Source of the DNA: Hippopus hippopus
Lineage: Eukaryota; Mollusca; Bivalvia; Cardiida; Cardiidae
Direction: 5' to 3'
Assembly (NCBI GenBank): GCA_946811185.2
Contig: OX328101.1
Location: 17,344,122 to 17,408,121 of the forward strand
DNA: 64,000 bases
The notes beneath the pieces were generated by a model, which worked only from the letters and a program-made list of their open reading frames with translations, was not told the origin of the DNA and did not search any database. The first letter of the stretch is position 1. Each line of letters begins with the position of its first letter. The position numbers and the translations under genes are program-made. Shown here one piece after another: positions 47,452 through 60,889 of the stretch.

Positions 47452-47688
47452 TTAACCCTTTCCCAAACAACCCTGTTTTTACGGGTCTGGAATAATAGCC
47501 TTTTGAAAACATTGTGTGGAAAGGAGATAATGCTGGTAACCAGAAAATACCAGCATTTTCTCCTTTTCCAAGAAGGTTTTCTACCCTATTATAGACAGAA
47601 ATCATCTTTTCAGCAAGAGTTGAATTGTCGTCTGCAAATGCTTTCAATTTGGTACAGTCCAAAAGTTCGTCATTTGGGAAAGGGTTAA
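47452..47688. mobile_element. hairpin MITE inserted in block F
   Basis: The ends ttaaccctttcccaaac and gtttgggaaagggttaa are inverted up to one position; the interior has aatgctggtaaccagaaaat / accagcattttctccttttc. Same family as 6033-6260, with the 'ccaca' of the end changed to 'cccaaac' on both sides, so both ends carry the matching change. Adjacent F copies lack it. Confidence 0.8.
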
Positions 47689-48578
47689 CAAACCAACAAA
47701 CAAATAAACAAAATATACAGATAAAAAGATAAATAAATAAGAAATAGATGGAAAAATATGGGGAAGCAAGGCGTCAATTGGCCTATGCGGTTGCCAGTGT
47801 AGTCAAACCCATCAGGAAACGACTCAATGGGAGTAAATCGGACAGCTAAATTGGATGTGGAACTAAACAAACAAACAAACAAACAAACAAACAAAACAAC
47901 TACATCGAAAACTATTTCCATAAACTGAAAATAATTTAACCGTAACCTACTTCTTAGAAAATCTTAAGCATTTTACAACATTCCAGAGAATCGCGTTTCA
48001 AGTCAATATAAGCAATTTAATTCGAAATTCTTTATAGGAAAGGAACATCATCGAGTGGGCCGGGATTGCAACTTGAACAGAACAGTTTTGTTTTGGCTCA
48101 CCGAACGGAACGGAACGGTTTATCATACTTTTTTAAGACGCTGACATTGCTTAAATATAAATGATAAGATACTGAATCATTGATGTTGCAAATAAGTTGG
48201 TATGCACTGGTACAAATATGGGGTCAAACCTTTGGACTGTGTCCATGCCCTTGCAGCCACTTATATAATCAAACAAACAATCAAAATAATAAATAGAATA
48301 AATAAATTAATAAGAATTAAATAAATATGGGGAAGCAAGGTCTCAGTTGGCCTTTGCGGTTGCCAGTGTAGGCAAACCCATCAGGAAACTACTCAATGAG
48401 CGTAAATCAGACGGCTAAATTGGACAGGATGTGGAACTAAACAAACAAACAATAATAACCATATAATAAAAACTGTTTTCATATTCTGTAAATAATTCAA
48501 CTCTCGCCTACCTCTTCGAAGTTCTTAAGCATTTTATAACATTCTAGAGAATCGCGTTTCAAGTCAGTATTAGTAATT

Positions 48579-48730
48579 ATACCCCCGCAAACGAATGTTG
48601 TCGGGGGTATGCTGGAATCAGCCTGTCTGTCCGTCCGTGTGTCCGTCCCTGTGTCCGTCTGTGTACAAAAACTAGTAATGACCTGTTTCTGTCAAAGCGC
48701 TGGCGGGGGTATTAAGTCACATTCAGTGAC
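48579..48730. repeat. dispersed repeat with ccccc/ggggg hairpin, copy 2
   Basis: It starts tacccccgcaaacgaatgt then tgtcgggggta and ends ggcgggggtattaagtcaca / ttcagtgac, the inverse of 3673-3992 with a shorter interior. The block F unit at about 48015 lacks it and reads straight through (gcaatttaattcg), marking the insertion point. Confidence 0.75.
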
Positions 48731-49160
48731 AACTCTAGTTTAATTCGAGATTTTTTATTGGAAAGGAACATTACCAAATGGGCCCGGAGTGCAACTTAAA
48801 CAGAACATTTTCGTTTTGGCTCAGCAAATGGATTATCATATTATTTTAAGACGTTGACATTGCTTAAATATAAATGATAAGATACTGAACAATTAATGTT
48901 GCAAATAAGTTGGTACGCACTGGTACAAATATGGGGTCAAACCTTTGGACTGTGTCCATGCCCTTGCAGCCACTTATATAATCAAACAAACAATCAAATA
49001 ATAAATAGAATAAATAGATAAAGAATTAAATAAATATGGGGAAGCAAGGTCTCAGCCTTTGCGGTTGCCAGTGTAGGCAAACCCATCAGGAAACGACTCA
49101 ATGAGCGTAAACCAGACGGCTAAATTGGACAGGATGTGGAGCTAAACAAACAATCAAACA

Positions 49161-49739
49161 AACAAACAACAACAACAATATCTAAAGGGCAAAATAAACA
49201 CTTAAATCATCATTAGTTGAGAAATTAACATAAGAGCCAGTAGGAATAAACAAATAAATTCATAGATTACAAAATCAGTTCAAGACATAAATTATTTAGG
49301 CATATTTAAAAGGATACTGAACATGACACGGGAATATCTTCAAAGGCCATGGTTTTTTTTTGTGTATACATTTATTTGCAGAAAAATGTAAATACGCACA
49401 TCTTTGGAACATTATTTTGGCATCATTTATATGGTTTTTGGCTCATAACCATCGAAATTCAAAATTACGGCCGATTAGGGTTTGCCTCCTCGTGGCTCGG
49501 CTGGATAATAACACACTGCATACATGCAGGTAACTCAGGTTACGGGTGTTATAACCGAAAACCCTGATTAATTTTAAAACAAACCTTACCAGAATATTGT
49601 TACTGGAACTGCTACGGAGGTTTCATCTATAACTGAATGCTTCACTTTTAAGCTAACTTTATTGTCAAACACTTGATATAAAAATAATGCACGCATTTTA
49701 TCATTAGATCTTTATGGCAAGCCATTGTGTGACATTCGT
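49161..49739. other. unassigned sequence
   Basis: No repeat, RNA gene or credible coding sequence is visible. A short inverted pair, cagggttttcggttataac / gattagggtttgcc, is too imperfect to call. Confidence 0.4.
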
Positions 49740-50120
49740 AAAAATGCGAGAGTCTGAAAGAGAAAAAAAGGAGACCGACAGTCTGAGAGGAGACTGAAAG
49801 GAGACTGGGAGTCAGAAAGGAGACTGAAAAAAGTTTTAAAGGGGATTGAAATGGGACTGGGAGGAGAACAAGGGTCTGAAAAGAGAGGAAGAGGATACTG
49901 ACAGCCTGAATAGAGATGGAGAGGAGACTGAGAAGAGACAGAGATGAGACTGAGAGGAGACTGAGAGGAAAATGAGAATTTTAAAAGAAATGCAAAGGAA
50001 ACTGAAACAAAAAAGTCTGAGAGGGGACAGAGAAGGAGAGAGAGGGGGGGGATTGAGAGTCTGAAAAGAGACAAAGGGGAGACTGACAGACTGAGAGTCT
50101 GAAAAGAGACTGAGCGGAGA
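49740..50120 (+). repeat. block G: purine-rich minisatellite
   Basis: Degenerate units of gagactgagagg and agtctgaaaagagac, spaced irregularly by 10-25 bp, fill the stretch and run straight into satellite A at 50121. Minus-strand frames here translate to Ser/Leu/Pro/Phe-rich strings and are not genes. Confidence 0.8.
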
Positions 50121-53100
50121 CCATTCCGAAAATGGGCCGATATCTAAAACGTCGAAAAATTCGACCTCATCAAGAAACCTTTTCAAGGCACTACACGTCT
50201 TAAACATAAGCTGATCTTCATGTTCTATGCATCAATCTGTAGCTGAGAATGTCTATTTGAATCTCTGTAAAAAGTGTTTTGCCACTACTGAAAACAATGT
50301 GGAAAAGGTCGAAAAACCATTCCGAAAATGGGCCGATTTCTTAAAAGTCGAAAAATTCGACCTCTTCAAGAAAACGTTTCAGGGCCCTACAGATCCTAAA
50401 TCTTAGCTGATCTTAAAGTTCTATGCATCAATCTGTAGCTGAGAGTGTCTATTTGAATCGCTGTAAAAAGCTTTTTGCCACTACTAAAAACAGTGTGGAA
50501 ACAGTCGAAAAACCATACCGAAAATGGGCCGATTTCTTAAAAGTCGAAAAATTCGACCTCATCAAGAAACTTTTTCAGGGACCTACAGCTCTTAAATGTA
50601 AGCTGATCTTAAAGTTCTATGCATCATTCTGTAGCTGAGAATGTCTATTTGAATCTCTGTAAAAAGTATTTTGCCACTACTATAAACAGTGTGGAAAAAG
50701 AAGAAAAACCAATTTCAAAAAGGGCCGATTTCTTAAAGGTCGAAAAATTCCACCTCATCAAAAAACCTTTTCAGGGACCTACAGCTCTTAAATGTAAGCC
50801 GATTCTAAAGTTCTATGCTGCATTTTGTAGCTGAGAATGTCAATTTGAATCTGTGTAAAAAGCCACTATGGAAAAATTTGTGGAAAAAGTCGAAAAACCA
50901 ATCCCAAAATGGTCCGATTTTTGAAAAGTCGAAAAAATCGACCTCATCAAGAAACCTTTTCAGGGCCCTACAGCTCTCAAATGTAAGCCGATCCTATAGT
51001 TCTATGCATCATTTTGTAGCTGAGAATGTCTATTTGAATCTCTGTAAAAAGTATTTTGCCACTACTGAAAAGAGTGTGGAAAAAGTCGAAAAACCATACC
51101 GAAAACGGGCCGATTTTTAAAAAGTCGAAAAATTCGACCTCATCAAGAAACCTTTTCAGGGCCCTACAGCACTTAAATGTAAGCCGATCTTCATGTTCTA
51201 TGCATCAATCTAGCTGAGAATGTCTATTTGAATCTCTGTAAAAAGTGTTTTGCTACTACTGAAAACAGTGTGGAAAAAGTCAAAAAACCATTTCGAAAAT
51301 GGGCCGATTTCTTAAAAGTCGAAAAATTCGACCTCTTCAAGAAAATGTTTCAGGGCCCTACAGATCCTAAATCTTAGCTGATCTTAAAGTTCTATGCATC
51401 AATCTGTAGCTGAGAGTGTCTATTTGAATCACTGTAAAAAGCTTTTTGCCACTACTAAAAACAGTGTGGAAAAAGTCGAAAAACCATACCGAAAATGGGC
51501 CGATTTCTTAAAAGTCGAAAAATTCGACCTCATCAAGAAACCTTTTCAGGGACCTACAGCTCTTAAATGTAAGCCGATCCTATAGTTCTATGCATCATTT
51601 TGTAGCTGAGAATGTCTATTTGAATCTCTGTAAAAAGTGTTCTGCCACTACTATAAACAGTGTGGAAAAAGGAGAAAAACCAATTTGAAAATGGGCCGAT
51701 TTCTTAAAGGTTGAAAAATTCGACCTCATCAAGAAACCTTTTCAGGGACCTACAGCTCTCAAATGTAAGCCGATCTTAAAGTTCTATGCATCAATCTGTA
51801 GCTGAGAATGTCTATTTAGATCGCTGTAAGAAAGTAGTTTGCCACTCCTGAAATCATTGTGGAAAAAGTCGAAAAACCAATCCTAAAATGGGCCGATTTT
51901 TGAAAAGTCGAAAAATTCGACCTCATCAAAAACATTTTTAGGGGCCTACAGGTCTTAAATGTAAGCTGATCTTAAAGTTCAATGCATCATTCTGTAGCTG
52001 AGAATGTCTTTTTGAATCTCCATAAAAGGCTTCATGCCACTACTAAAAACAGTGTGGAAAAAGACGAAAAACCATTCCGAAAATGGGCCGATTTCTTAAA
52101 AGTCGAAAAATTTGACCTCATCAAGAAATCTTTTCAGGGCCCTACAGCACTTAAATGTAAGCCGATCTTCATGTTCTATGCATCAATCTGTAGCTGAGAA
52201 TGTCTATTTGAATCTCTGTAAAAAGTGTTTTGCCACTACTGAAAACAATGTGGAAAAAGTCAAAAAACCATTCCGAAAATGGGCCGATTTCTTAAAAGTC
52301 GAAAAATTCGACCTCATCAAGAAATCTTTTCAGGGCCCTACAGCTCTTAAATGTAAGCCGATTTTAAAGTTCTATGCATCAATCTGTAGCTGAGAATGTC
52401 TATTTGAATCTCTGTAAAAAGTGTTTTGCCACTACTGAAAACAATGTGGAAAAGGTCGAAAAACCATTCCGAAAATGGGCCGATTTCTTAAAAGTCGAAA
52501 AATTCGACCTCTTCAAGAAAACGTTTCAGGGCCCTACAGATCCTAAATCTTAGCTGATCTTAAAGTTCTATGCATCAATCTGTAGCTGAGAGTGTCTATT
52601 TGAATCGCTGTAAAAAGCTTTTTGCCACTACTAAAAACAGTGTGGAAAAAGTTGAAAAACCATACCGAAAATGGGCCGATTTCTTAAAAGTCGAAAAATT
52701 CGACCTCATCAAGAAACCTTTTCAGGGACCTACAGCTCTGAAATGTAAGCCGATCTTAAAGTTCTATGCATCATTCTGTAGCTGAAAATGTCTATTTGAA
52801 TCTCTGTAAAAAGTGTTCTGCCACTACTATAAACAGTGTGGAAAAAGAAGAAAAACCAATTTGAAAATGGGCCGATTTCTTAAAGGTTGAAAAATTCGAC
52901 CTCATCAAGAAACCTTTTCAGGGACCTACAGCTCTCAAATGTGAGCCGATCTTAAAGTTCTATGCATCAATCTGTAGCTGAGAATGTCTATTTAGATCGC
53001 TGTTAAAAGGTAGTTTGCCACTCCTGAAATCAATGTGGAAAAAGTCGAAAAACCAATCCCAAAATGGGCCGATTTTTGAAAGGTCGAAAAATTCGACCTT

Positions 53101-56100
53101 AACAAAAACATTTTTAGGGGCCTACAGGTCTTAAATGTAAGCTGATCTTAAAGTTCTATGCATCATTCTGTAGCTGAGAATGTCTATTTGAATCTCCATA
53201 AAAGGCTTCATGCCACTACTAAAAACAGTGTGGAAAAAGTCGAAAAACCATTCCGAAAATGGGCCGATTTCTTAAAAGTCGAAAAATTCGACCTCATCAA
53301 GAAATCTTTTCAGGGCCCTACAGCACTTAAATGTAAGCCGATCTTCATGTTCTATGCATCAATCTGTAGCTGAGAATGTCTATTTGAATCTCTGTAAAAA
53401 ATGTTTTGCCACTACTGAAAACAATGTGGAAAAGGTCGAAAAACCATTCCGAAAATGGGCCGATTTCTTAAAAGTCGAAAAATTCGACCTCTTCAAGAAA
53501 ACGTTTCAGGGCCCTACAGATCCTAAATCTTAGCTGATCTTAAAGTTCTATGCATCAATCTGTAGCTGAGAGTGTCTATTTGAATCTCTGTAAAAAGTGT
53601 TTTGCCACTACTGAAAACCATGTGGAAAAGGTCGAAAAACCATTTCGAAAATGTAAGCCGATCTTCATGTTCTATGCATCAATCTAGCTGAGAATGTCTA
53701 TTTGAATCTCTGTAAAAAGTGTTTTGCCACTACTGAAAACAGTGTGGAAAAAGCCAAAAAACCATTCCTAAAATGGGCCGATTTCTTAAAAGTCGAAAAA
53801 TTCGACTTCATCAAGAAATCTTTTCAGGGCCCTACAGCTCTTAAATGTAAGCCGATTTTAAAGTTCTATGCATCAATCTGTAGCTGAGAATGTCTATTTG
53901 AATGTCTGTAAAAAGTGTTTTGCCACTACTGAAAACAATGTGGAAAAAGTCGAAAAACCATTTCGAAAATGGGCCGATTTCTTAAAAGTCGAAAAAATTC
54001 GACCTCTTCAAGAAAACGTTTCAGGGCCCTACAGATCCTAAATCTTAGCTGATCTTAAAGTTCTATGCATCAATCTGTAGCTGAGAGTGTCTATTTGAAT
54101 CGCTGTAAAAAGCTTTTTGCCACTACTAAAAACAGTGTGGAAAAAGTCGAAAAACCATACCGAAAATGGGCCGATTTCTTAAAAGTCGAAAAATTCGACC
54201 TCATCAAGAAACCTTTTCAGGGACCTACAGCTCTGAAATGTAAGCCGATCTTAAAGTTCTATGCATCATTCTGTAGCTGAAAATGTCTATTTGAATCTCT
54301 GTAAAAAGTGTTCTGCCACTACTATAAACAGTGTGGAAAAAGAAGAAAAACCAATTTGAAAATGGGCCGATTTCTTAAAGGTTGAAAAATTCGACCTCAT
54401 CAAGAAAAATTTTCAGGGACCTACAGCTCTCAAATGTAAGCCGATCTTAAAGTTCAATGCAATCTGTAGCTGAGAATGTCTATTTAGATCGCTGTAAAAA
54501 GGTAGTTTGCCACTCCTGAAATCAATGTGGAAAAAGTCGAAAAACCAATCCCAAAATGGGCCGATTTTTGAAAAGTCGAAAAATTCGACCTTATCATGAA
54601 CATTTTTAGGGGCCTACAGGTCTTAAATGTAAGCTGATCTTAAAGTTCTATGCATTATTCTGTAGCTGAGAATGTCTATTTGAATCTCCATAAAAGGCTT
54701 CATGCCACTACTAAAGACAGTGTGGAAAAAGACGAAAAACCATTCCCAAAATGGGCCGATTTCTTAAAAGTCGAAAAATTCGACCTCATCAAGAAATCTT
54801 TTCAGGGCCCTACAGCAGTTAAATGTAAGCCGATCTTCATGTTCTATGCATCAATCTGTAGCTGAGAATGTCTATTTGAATCTCTGTAAAAAGTGTTTTG
54901 CCACTACTGAAAACAATGTGGAAAAGGTCGAAAAACCATTCCGAAAATGGGCCGATTTCTTAAAAGTCGAAAAATTCGACCTCTTCAGAAAACGTTTCAG
55001 GGCCCTACAGATCCTAAATCTTAGCTGATCTTAAAGTTCTATGCATCAATCTGTAGCTGAGAGTGTCTATTTGAATCGCTGTAAAAAACTTTTTGCCACT
55101 ACTAAAAACAGTGTGGAAAAAGTCGAAAAACCATACCGAAAATGGGCCGATTTCTTAAAAGTCGAAAAATTTGACCTCATCAAGAAACCTTTTCAGGGAC
55201 CTACAGCTCTTAAATGTAAGCAGATCTTAAAGTTCTATGCATCATTCTGTAGCTGAAAATGTCTATTTGAATTTCTGTAAAAAGTGTTCTGCCACTACTA
55301 TAAACAGTGTGGAAAAAGAAGAAAAACCAATTTGAAAATGGGCCGATTTCTTAAAGGTTGAAAAATTCGACCTCATCAAGAAACCTTTTCAGGGACCTAC
55401 AGCTCTCAAATGTAAGCCGATCTTAAAGTTCTATGCATCAATCTGTAGCTGAGAATGTCTATTTAGATCGCTGTAAAAAAGTAGTTTGCCACTGAAATCA
55501 ATGTGGAAAAAGTCGAAAAACCAATCCCAAAAACGGGCTGATTTTTGGAAAGTCGAAAAATTCGACCTCATCAAGAAAACATTTCAGGGCCCTACCGGTC
55601 TTAAATAAAAGCCGATCTTAAAGTTCTATGCATCATTTTGTAGCTGAGAATATCTATTTAAATCGCTGTAAAAAGGTAGTTTGCCACTCCTGAAATCAAT
55701 GTGGAAAAAGATGATAAACCATTCCGAAAATGGGCCGATTTCTTAAAAGTCGAAAAATTTGACCTCACCAAGAAACCTTTTCAGGGCCCTAGAGCTCTTA
55801 GATATAAGCCGATCTTAAAGTTTTATGCATCAATCTGTAGCTGAGAATGTCTAGTTGAATCTCTGTAAAAAGGCCTTTGCCACTACTGACAACAGTGTGG
55901 AAAAAGTCGAAAAACCAATTTGAAAATAGGCCGATTTCTCTAAAGTCGAAAAATTCGACCTCGTCAAGAAACCTTTTCATGGACCTACAGCTCTTAAATG
56001 TAAGCTGATTTTAAAGTTCTATGCATCATTCTGTAGCTGAGAATGTCTATTTGAATCTCTGTAAAAAGTGTTTTGCCACTACTGAAAACAATGTGGAAAA

Positions 56101-57310
56101 GGTCGAAAAACCATTCCGAAAATGGGCCAATTTCTTGAAAGTCGAAAAATTCGACCTCACCAAGAAACTTTTTCAGGGACCTACAGCTCTTAAATATGAG
56201 CCGATCTTAAAGTTTTATGCATCATTCTGTAGCTGAGAATGTCTTTTTGTATCGCTGTAAAAAGTGGTTTGCCACTGCTGAAATCAATGTGGAAAAGGTC
56301 AAAAAACCAATTCGAAAATGGGCCGATTTCTCAAAAGTCGAAAATTCGACATCACCAAGAAACATTTTCAGGGCCCTACAGCTCTCAAATATAAGCCGAT
56401 CTTGAAGTTCTATGCATCAATCTGTAGCTGAGAGAGTCTATTTGAATCTCTGTAAAAGGTGTTTTGTCACTACTGAAAACAGTGTGGAAAAAGTCGAAAG
56501 ACCATTTTGAAAATAGGCCGATTTCTCAAAAGTCGAAAAATTCGACCTCATCAAGAAACCTTTTCAGGGCCCTACAGCTCTTAAATGTAAGCCGATCTTA
56601 AAGTTCTATGCATCATTCTGTAGCTGAGAATGTCTATGTGTATCTCTGTAAAAAGTGTTTTGCAACCACTGAAAACAATGTGGAAAAAGTCGAAAAACCA
56701 GTCCGAAAGTGGGCCGATTTCTGAAAAGTCGAAAAATTCGACCTCACAAAGAAAACTTTTCAGGGCCCTACAGCTCTTAAATATAAGCTGATCTGTAAGT
56801 TCTATACACCAACCAGTAGCTGAGAATGCCTTTTTGAATCTCTATAAAAAAGGTTTGCCACTACTGAAAACAGTGTGGAAAAATTCGAAAAAGCATTCTG
56901 AAAAGAAACCTTTTCAGGGCCCTACAGCTCTTAGATATAAGCCGATCTTGGAAATCTATGCATCAATCTGTAGCTGAGAATGTCTAGTTGAATCTCTGTA
57001 AAAAGCTTTTCGCTACTACTGAAAACAGTGTGGAAAAAAGTCAAAAAACCAATCTGAAAATTGGCCGCTTTCTGAAAAGTCGAAAAATGCGACCTAATCA
57101 AGAAACCTTTTCAGGGCCCTACAGATCCTAAATCTTAGCTGATCTTAAAGTTCTATGCATCAATCTGTAGCTGAGAATATCTTTTTGTATCTCTGTAAAA
57201 AGTGTTTTGCCACTACTGAAAAAAGTGTGGAAAAAGTCGAAAAACCAATCCCAAAATGGGCCGATTTCTGAAAAGTCGAAAAATTCGACCTCATCAAGAA
57301 ACCTTTTCAG
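50121..57310 (-). repeat. satellite A, right array (~196-bp monomer, ~36 copies, inverted)
   Basis: The word ctgtagctgaga recurs near 50240, 50436, 50632 and 50828, 196 bp apart. A unit runs ctatgcatcaatctgtagct, gagaatgtctatttgaatct, ctgtaaaaagtgttttgcca, gtgtggaaaaagtcgaaaaa, ccattccgaaaatgggccga, ttcgacctcatcaagaaacc, ttttcagggccctacag. Its reverse complement matches the left-array monomer along its length. Distinct monomer types recur at 1,176 bp (51394 and 52570; 51982 and 53158), a six-unit higher-order repeat. Monomers near the right edge (after about 56400) are most diverged. Confidence 0.95.
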
Positions 57311-59480
57311 GTTACAACATTCAACTATTGTTCAGTATTTCTTGACTAGATATTTCTGAATTTGAATTGAATGCAATGTCGCTGCTTTATATTGATATTA
57401 CAATTCCATCAATATCTGTCCAAATAAGGAAGAAAATCCGAGCGGTACGAATGTGGTCGGGGACGAAAAACGGAAATTACTGATTTTCGACCTCGAGCAA
57501 TTTTCAAGGGAAAATAGTGCAATCCATACACGGTAAATTCCCCTATTACTTTTTTTACAATTTATGCCTATAATACGACCTAAAAACGAAAGCCTGTCCA
57601 CCATTATTTACTGACATATTTAAGGAAATTCTGGCCTACCCCAAATAATACGCAAAGCCGGCTATTTCAAATGCGTATTCGATCATAATTTCCCTAAATT
57701 TGAATAGTTTAGCTTGAAATTTGGAGTAAATGTGGGGAATTATTAGTCAAAGAATTTGAAGTCACTTTTGTAGCAATTTTGTCAATCATAAAGAAGCATT
57801 ATGGCTTTGATGGACCCTTTTTTTTTTGTTTTTTCAACTTACGTCAGGGGATAGATTGGAATATTGGAAGCTTGCTCAGAATTTCTCGATCAAATATTGC
57901 TTTATTTAATTTAGTTGAAATGTACACGAATGTTGCTTTACAACGATGCCAAATTTACATCAATATCTGCCCAAAAAAGGACGAAAATCCGCCCTGTACG
58001 AATGTGTAGTGGGACGAAAACGGAAAATATGGATTTTCGCCCACCAAAGCAAATTCCAAGGGAAAATTGTGCAATCTCCATGCATGGAATCTCCTGTAAT
58101 TTTATTTCATTTTCAAGCCATATTAAACGCCTGTAATACGACATTAAAATGAATGATTTGCCATCACTATTTACTGAGATATTCAAGGAAATTTTAGCCT
58201 ATACCCCGTTAATGTCCTGGAATCGCGCCGATTTTAATTGCGTATTCGGCCATGATTTCAACAAATTATAATATTTTTGCTTGAAATTTGGAATACATAT
58301 TTGGAAATTATAGACAATAAAATTAAACTCGCTTTTGAACCGAATATGTCAATAATAAAGGAGCATTATGGGGCTGCTAGCCCATGTTTTTCAATATTCG
58401 TCAAGGGGTAGGCTAGATTATTCAAATATTGTCCAGGATTTCTTGATCAAATATTACTTAATCTGAATGAGATAAAATGTACATGGTCGCTGCTTTAAAA
58501 TGATACTAAAATTATATCAATATCTTTCCAAATGAGGACGAAAATCCGACCGGTCCGAACGGGTAAGGGTACGAAAACGGGAATTATGGATTATTACCTC
58601 CCGTACAAATTTCAAAGGAAAATTGCGCAATTTCTACTAATGTAAATCCCCTGCTTTTTTACTATTTTGTAACCGTATTAAATGCCTATAATACGACATA
58701 AAAACAAAAGATTTGCCACCATTATTTACTGAGATATTTAAGGATATTCTAGCCTCCACCCCCACCCCCCAACCATTATTGGGGAAGCCCGGCGAATTCA
58801 ATAGTATATTCGGCTATAATTTCCCCAAATCCGAAGATTGTTTTTTCAAATTCGGGAGAGATGTAGGGAATTGTAATTCAAAGAATTTGTAACCGCTTTT
58901 GTATTGATTCTGCCAATAATAAAGGAACATTATAGGCGTGCTGGCCCTATATTTCATTTTTCGTCACAGGGTAGGTTACATCATTCAAATATTGCTCAGA
59001 ATTTCTTGATCAAATATTGCTGAATTAGAATTAAATGCAATGTGCAAAGTCGCCCCTTTATAATGATACCACAATTACACCAATATCTGTCCAAATAAGG
59101 ACGAAAATCCGACCTGTACGAATGTGTTCGGGGCCGAAAAACGTAAATTACGGATTTCCGATCCTAAGCAAGTTTTAACGAAAAAAAGTGCAATCCCTAC
59201 GCATTAAATTCCCCTATTGTTTTTTTACTATTTTGTAGCCCTATCCTATGCCTATAATACGACATTAAAACAAAAGATTTGCCACCATTATTTACTGAGA
59301 TATTTAAGGAAATTTTAGCCTCCACCTTCCCCCCCCCTCCACACACACACACAAATAATCGACGCCCGGCGCATTCAATTGTATATTCGGTCATACTGTA
59401 CCAAAATCCGAAGAATTTCGCTGCAAATATTGCTGAATTTGAATGAAATAATCTGTCCATATAAGGAAGAAACCCCTACC
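57311..59480 (+). repeat. satellite B, right array (diverged, ~4 copies)
   Basis: The phrase caatatctgtccaaataagg / acgaaaatccgacc recurs near 57407, 57960, 58517, 59082 and, partly, 59446 at 553-565 bp, the period of the left B array. Matching blocks include tttaaaatgata-caaaat, gaattatggattttcg and tttactgagatattta. The units differ strongly from each other and from the left array, so this looks like an old, unhomogenised edge. Confidence 0.8.
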
Positions 59481-60889
59481 TTATCAAATGGGTGGTGAAG
59501 GAAAAACGCGAGTAATGGGTTTTCGCGTGCCCACCCAACTTTCTACTGTAAATAGCCTAATTTCTCGCCATGACATCCCTATTTTTTCCCCTTTTTATAC
59601 CCCAATTATCAAGCTATTGTATGACGTTTACAAGACAAATTAGTCTCAATTATTTACTGAGCTATTTACTAAAACTATAGCATACCGGCCTAGAAAAGTT
59701 TTGGACAAATAGGGTTCGGTTACTCCGAGATTCAAACCTAGCATCCCCGGTTCTAGTTGCAATGACCCAGACCTGGTATTATTGCGTTTGACATTAATTC
59801 CTTTTTCCAACAAAGTTAAAAAATACTGCCTCTATTGGCAAGGAAAGCTTTAATTAAGAGAAAAATGACCTGAAAATTGTTAAATTAAGCATGAAGAGTG
59901 GGGGTGACCAGGAGCATCGACTGCTACTCGCTCAAACCCTGGGAATCTGGCTTTCCGCTTTTCTGTTTTGTGTAGAGGAATAATTTTCCAACAATGTAAT
60001 GTATATTATGTTAATTTAGCATGAACGATAATAGAGAAATCGCTATTTTTTATTTCCCACTTTTTCCAAAATTCGTTGAAACTGGGCTGTAGCACGCCGA
60101 GATTCATACCTAGCACGTCGGATTCTTGTCACAATGCCCCAAACCTGGTATTATTTAGTTTGCTTTTAATTCCTCTTTACAACAAAGTTAAAAAAAATAA
60201 GCATAGATTGTCGATAAGACCAGTAAACGAGGAGCTATGTTTGAATTTTGGAGCTTCCGAGCCTCGTTTTACCGAAATTTGATAGCAGAATCTATCCGCC
60301 TCTAAAAATTTAGGCACAATCTTTATTTGTTTTTCACATAAAGTATTTGTCACAAAGTCCTTGAAATGTTGACGAAATATTAAATCGAAATATTGCAAAT
60401 TCGCAGACTTTTTAATCAAAATCCATTTGTCTGTCAGTGTCTGCTGTCTGAAACTGTCTGTCATTGAAAAATTAAAAATGCAAAGTCGAATAATTTCAAA
60501 ACTAGATGATGTTTTCTAATGAAACTTGGTCAGACTATTAAAGGTTATTAGAGGGTACATACTGGGAAAAATTATTGAGAAATATGTATTACTTTTTTAA
60601 AAAACTGATATAAACTTTTTTCCGAAATTTCGGCATCGCCGAAATTTGTCTGCAAATCCAGTGCGTGTCTGTCAAAATTTCCGATAAATGGAATCTTAGA
60701 TAATTTCAAAAGTTATGATTTTTTTTTCGTGAAATTTAGACAGGTATGTTATTTTGATACAAATTATTGATTTACATTGTTTTATCGATTAAAAAGAACC
60801 ACGTTTGGAAAAAAAAATGGAAATCACTTTGTCGGATTATTTCGGCGATGCCGAAACTGACAGAATATATGCCCCGAGTAACACGGGTT
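59481..60889 (+). repeat. two diverged ~370-bp units and dyad-bearing spacer
   Basis: Units near 59713 and 60082 share ccgagattcaaacctagcat, cacaatgcccca-acctggta, ttaattcctctttacaacaa and agttaaaaaat. From 60290 the sequence is AT-rich and contains two dyads: aatttcggcatcgccgaaatt at 60626-60646 and tttcggcgatgccgaaa at 60840-60856, the second just before duplication C. No gene seen. Confidence 0.65.

Larger units (their letters stand above)
47040..49160 (+). repeat. block F: ~0.55-0.7-kb tandem repeat, about four copies
   Basis: The phrase ggggaagcaaggtctcag / gcggttgccagtgtaggc / caggaaacgactcaatg recurs near 47050, 47760, 48330 and 49036. Another segment, gtcaaacctttggactgtgt / ccatgcccttgcagccac, recurs near 47413, 48222 and 48935, and units end in aaac/aaat tracts. 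Unit length varies because a MITE (47452) and a dispersed repeat (48579) have been inserted. It begins about 100 bp after the long ORF. Confidence 0.85.

Noticed and set aside
50423..56405. Series of 60-71-residue open frames in satellite A
   Set aside because: The 196-bp monomer is not a multiple of three, several monomers carry in-frame stops (for example ccaatttgaaaatgg), and replacements are frequent, so I do not annotate them as genes.
22476..57310. One giant Starship- or Maverick-like element bounded by the inverted A arrays
   Set aside because: A tyrosine recombinase gene between inverted arrays invites the idea, but I see no target duplication, no defined ends and no other cargo genes; the arrays are better explained as satellites.
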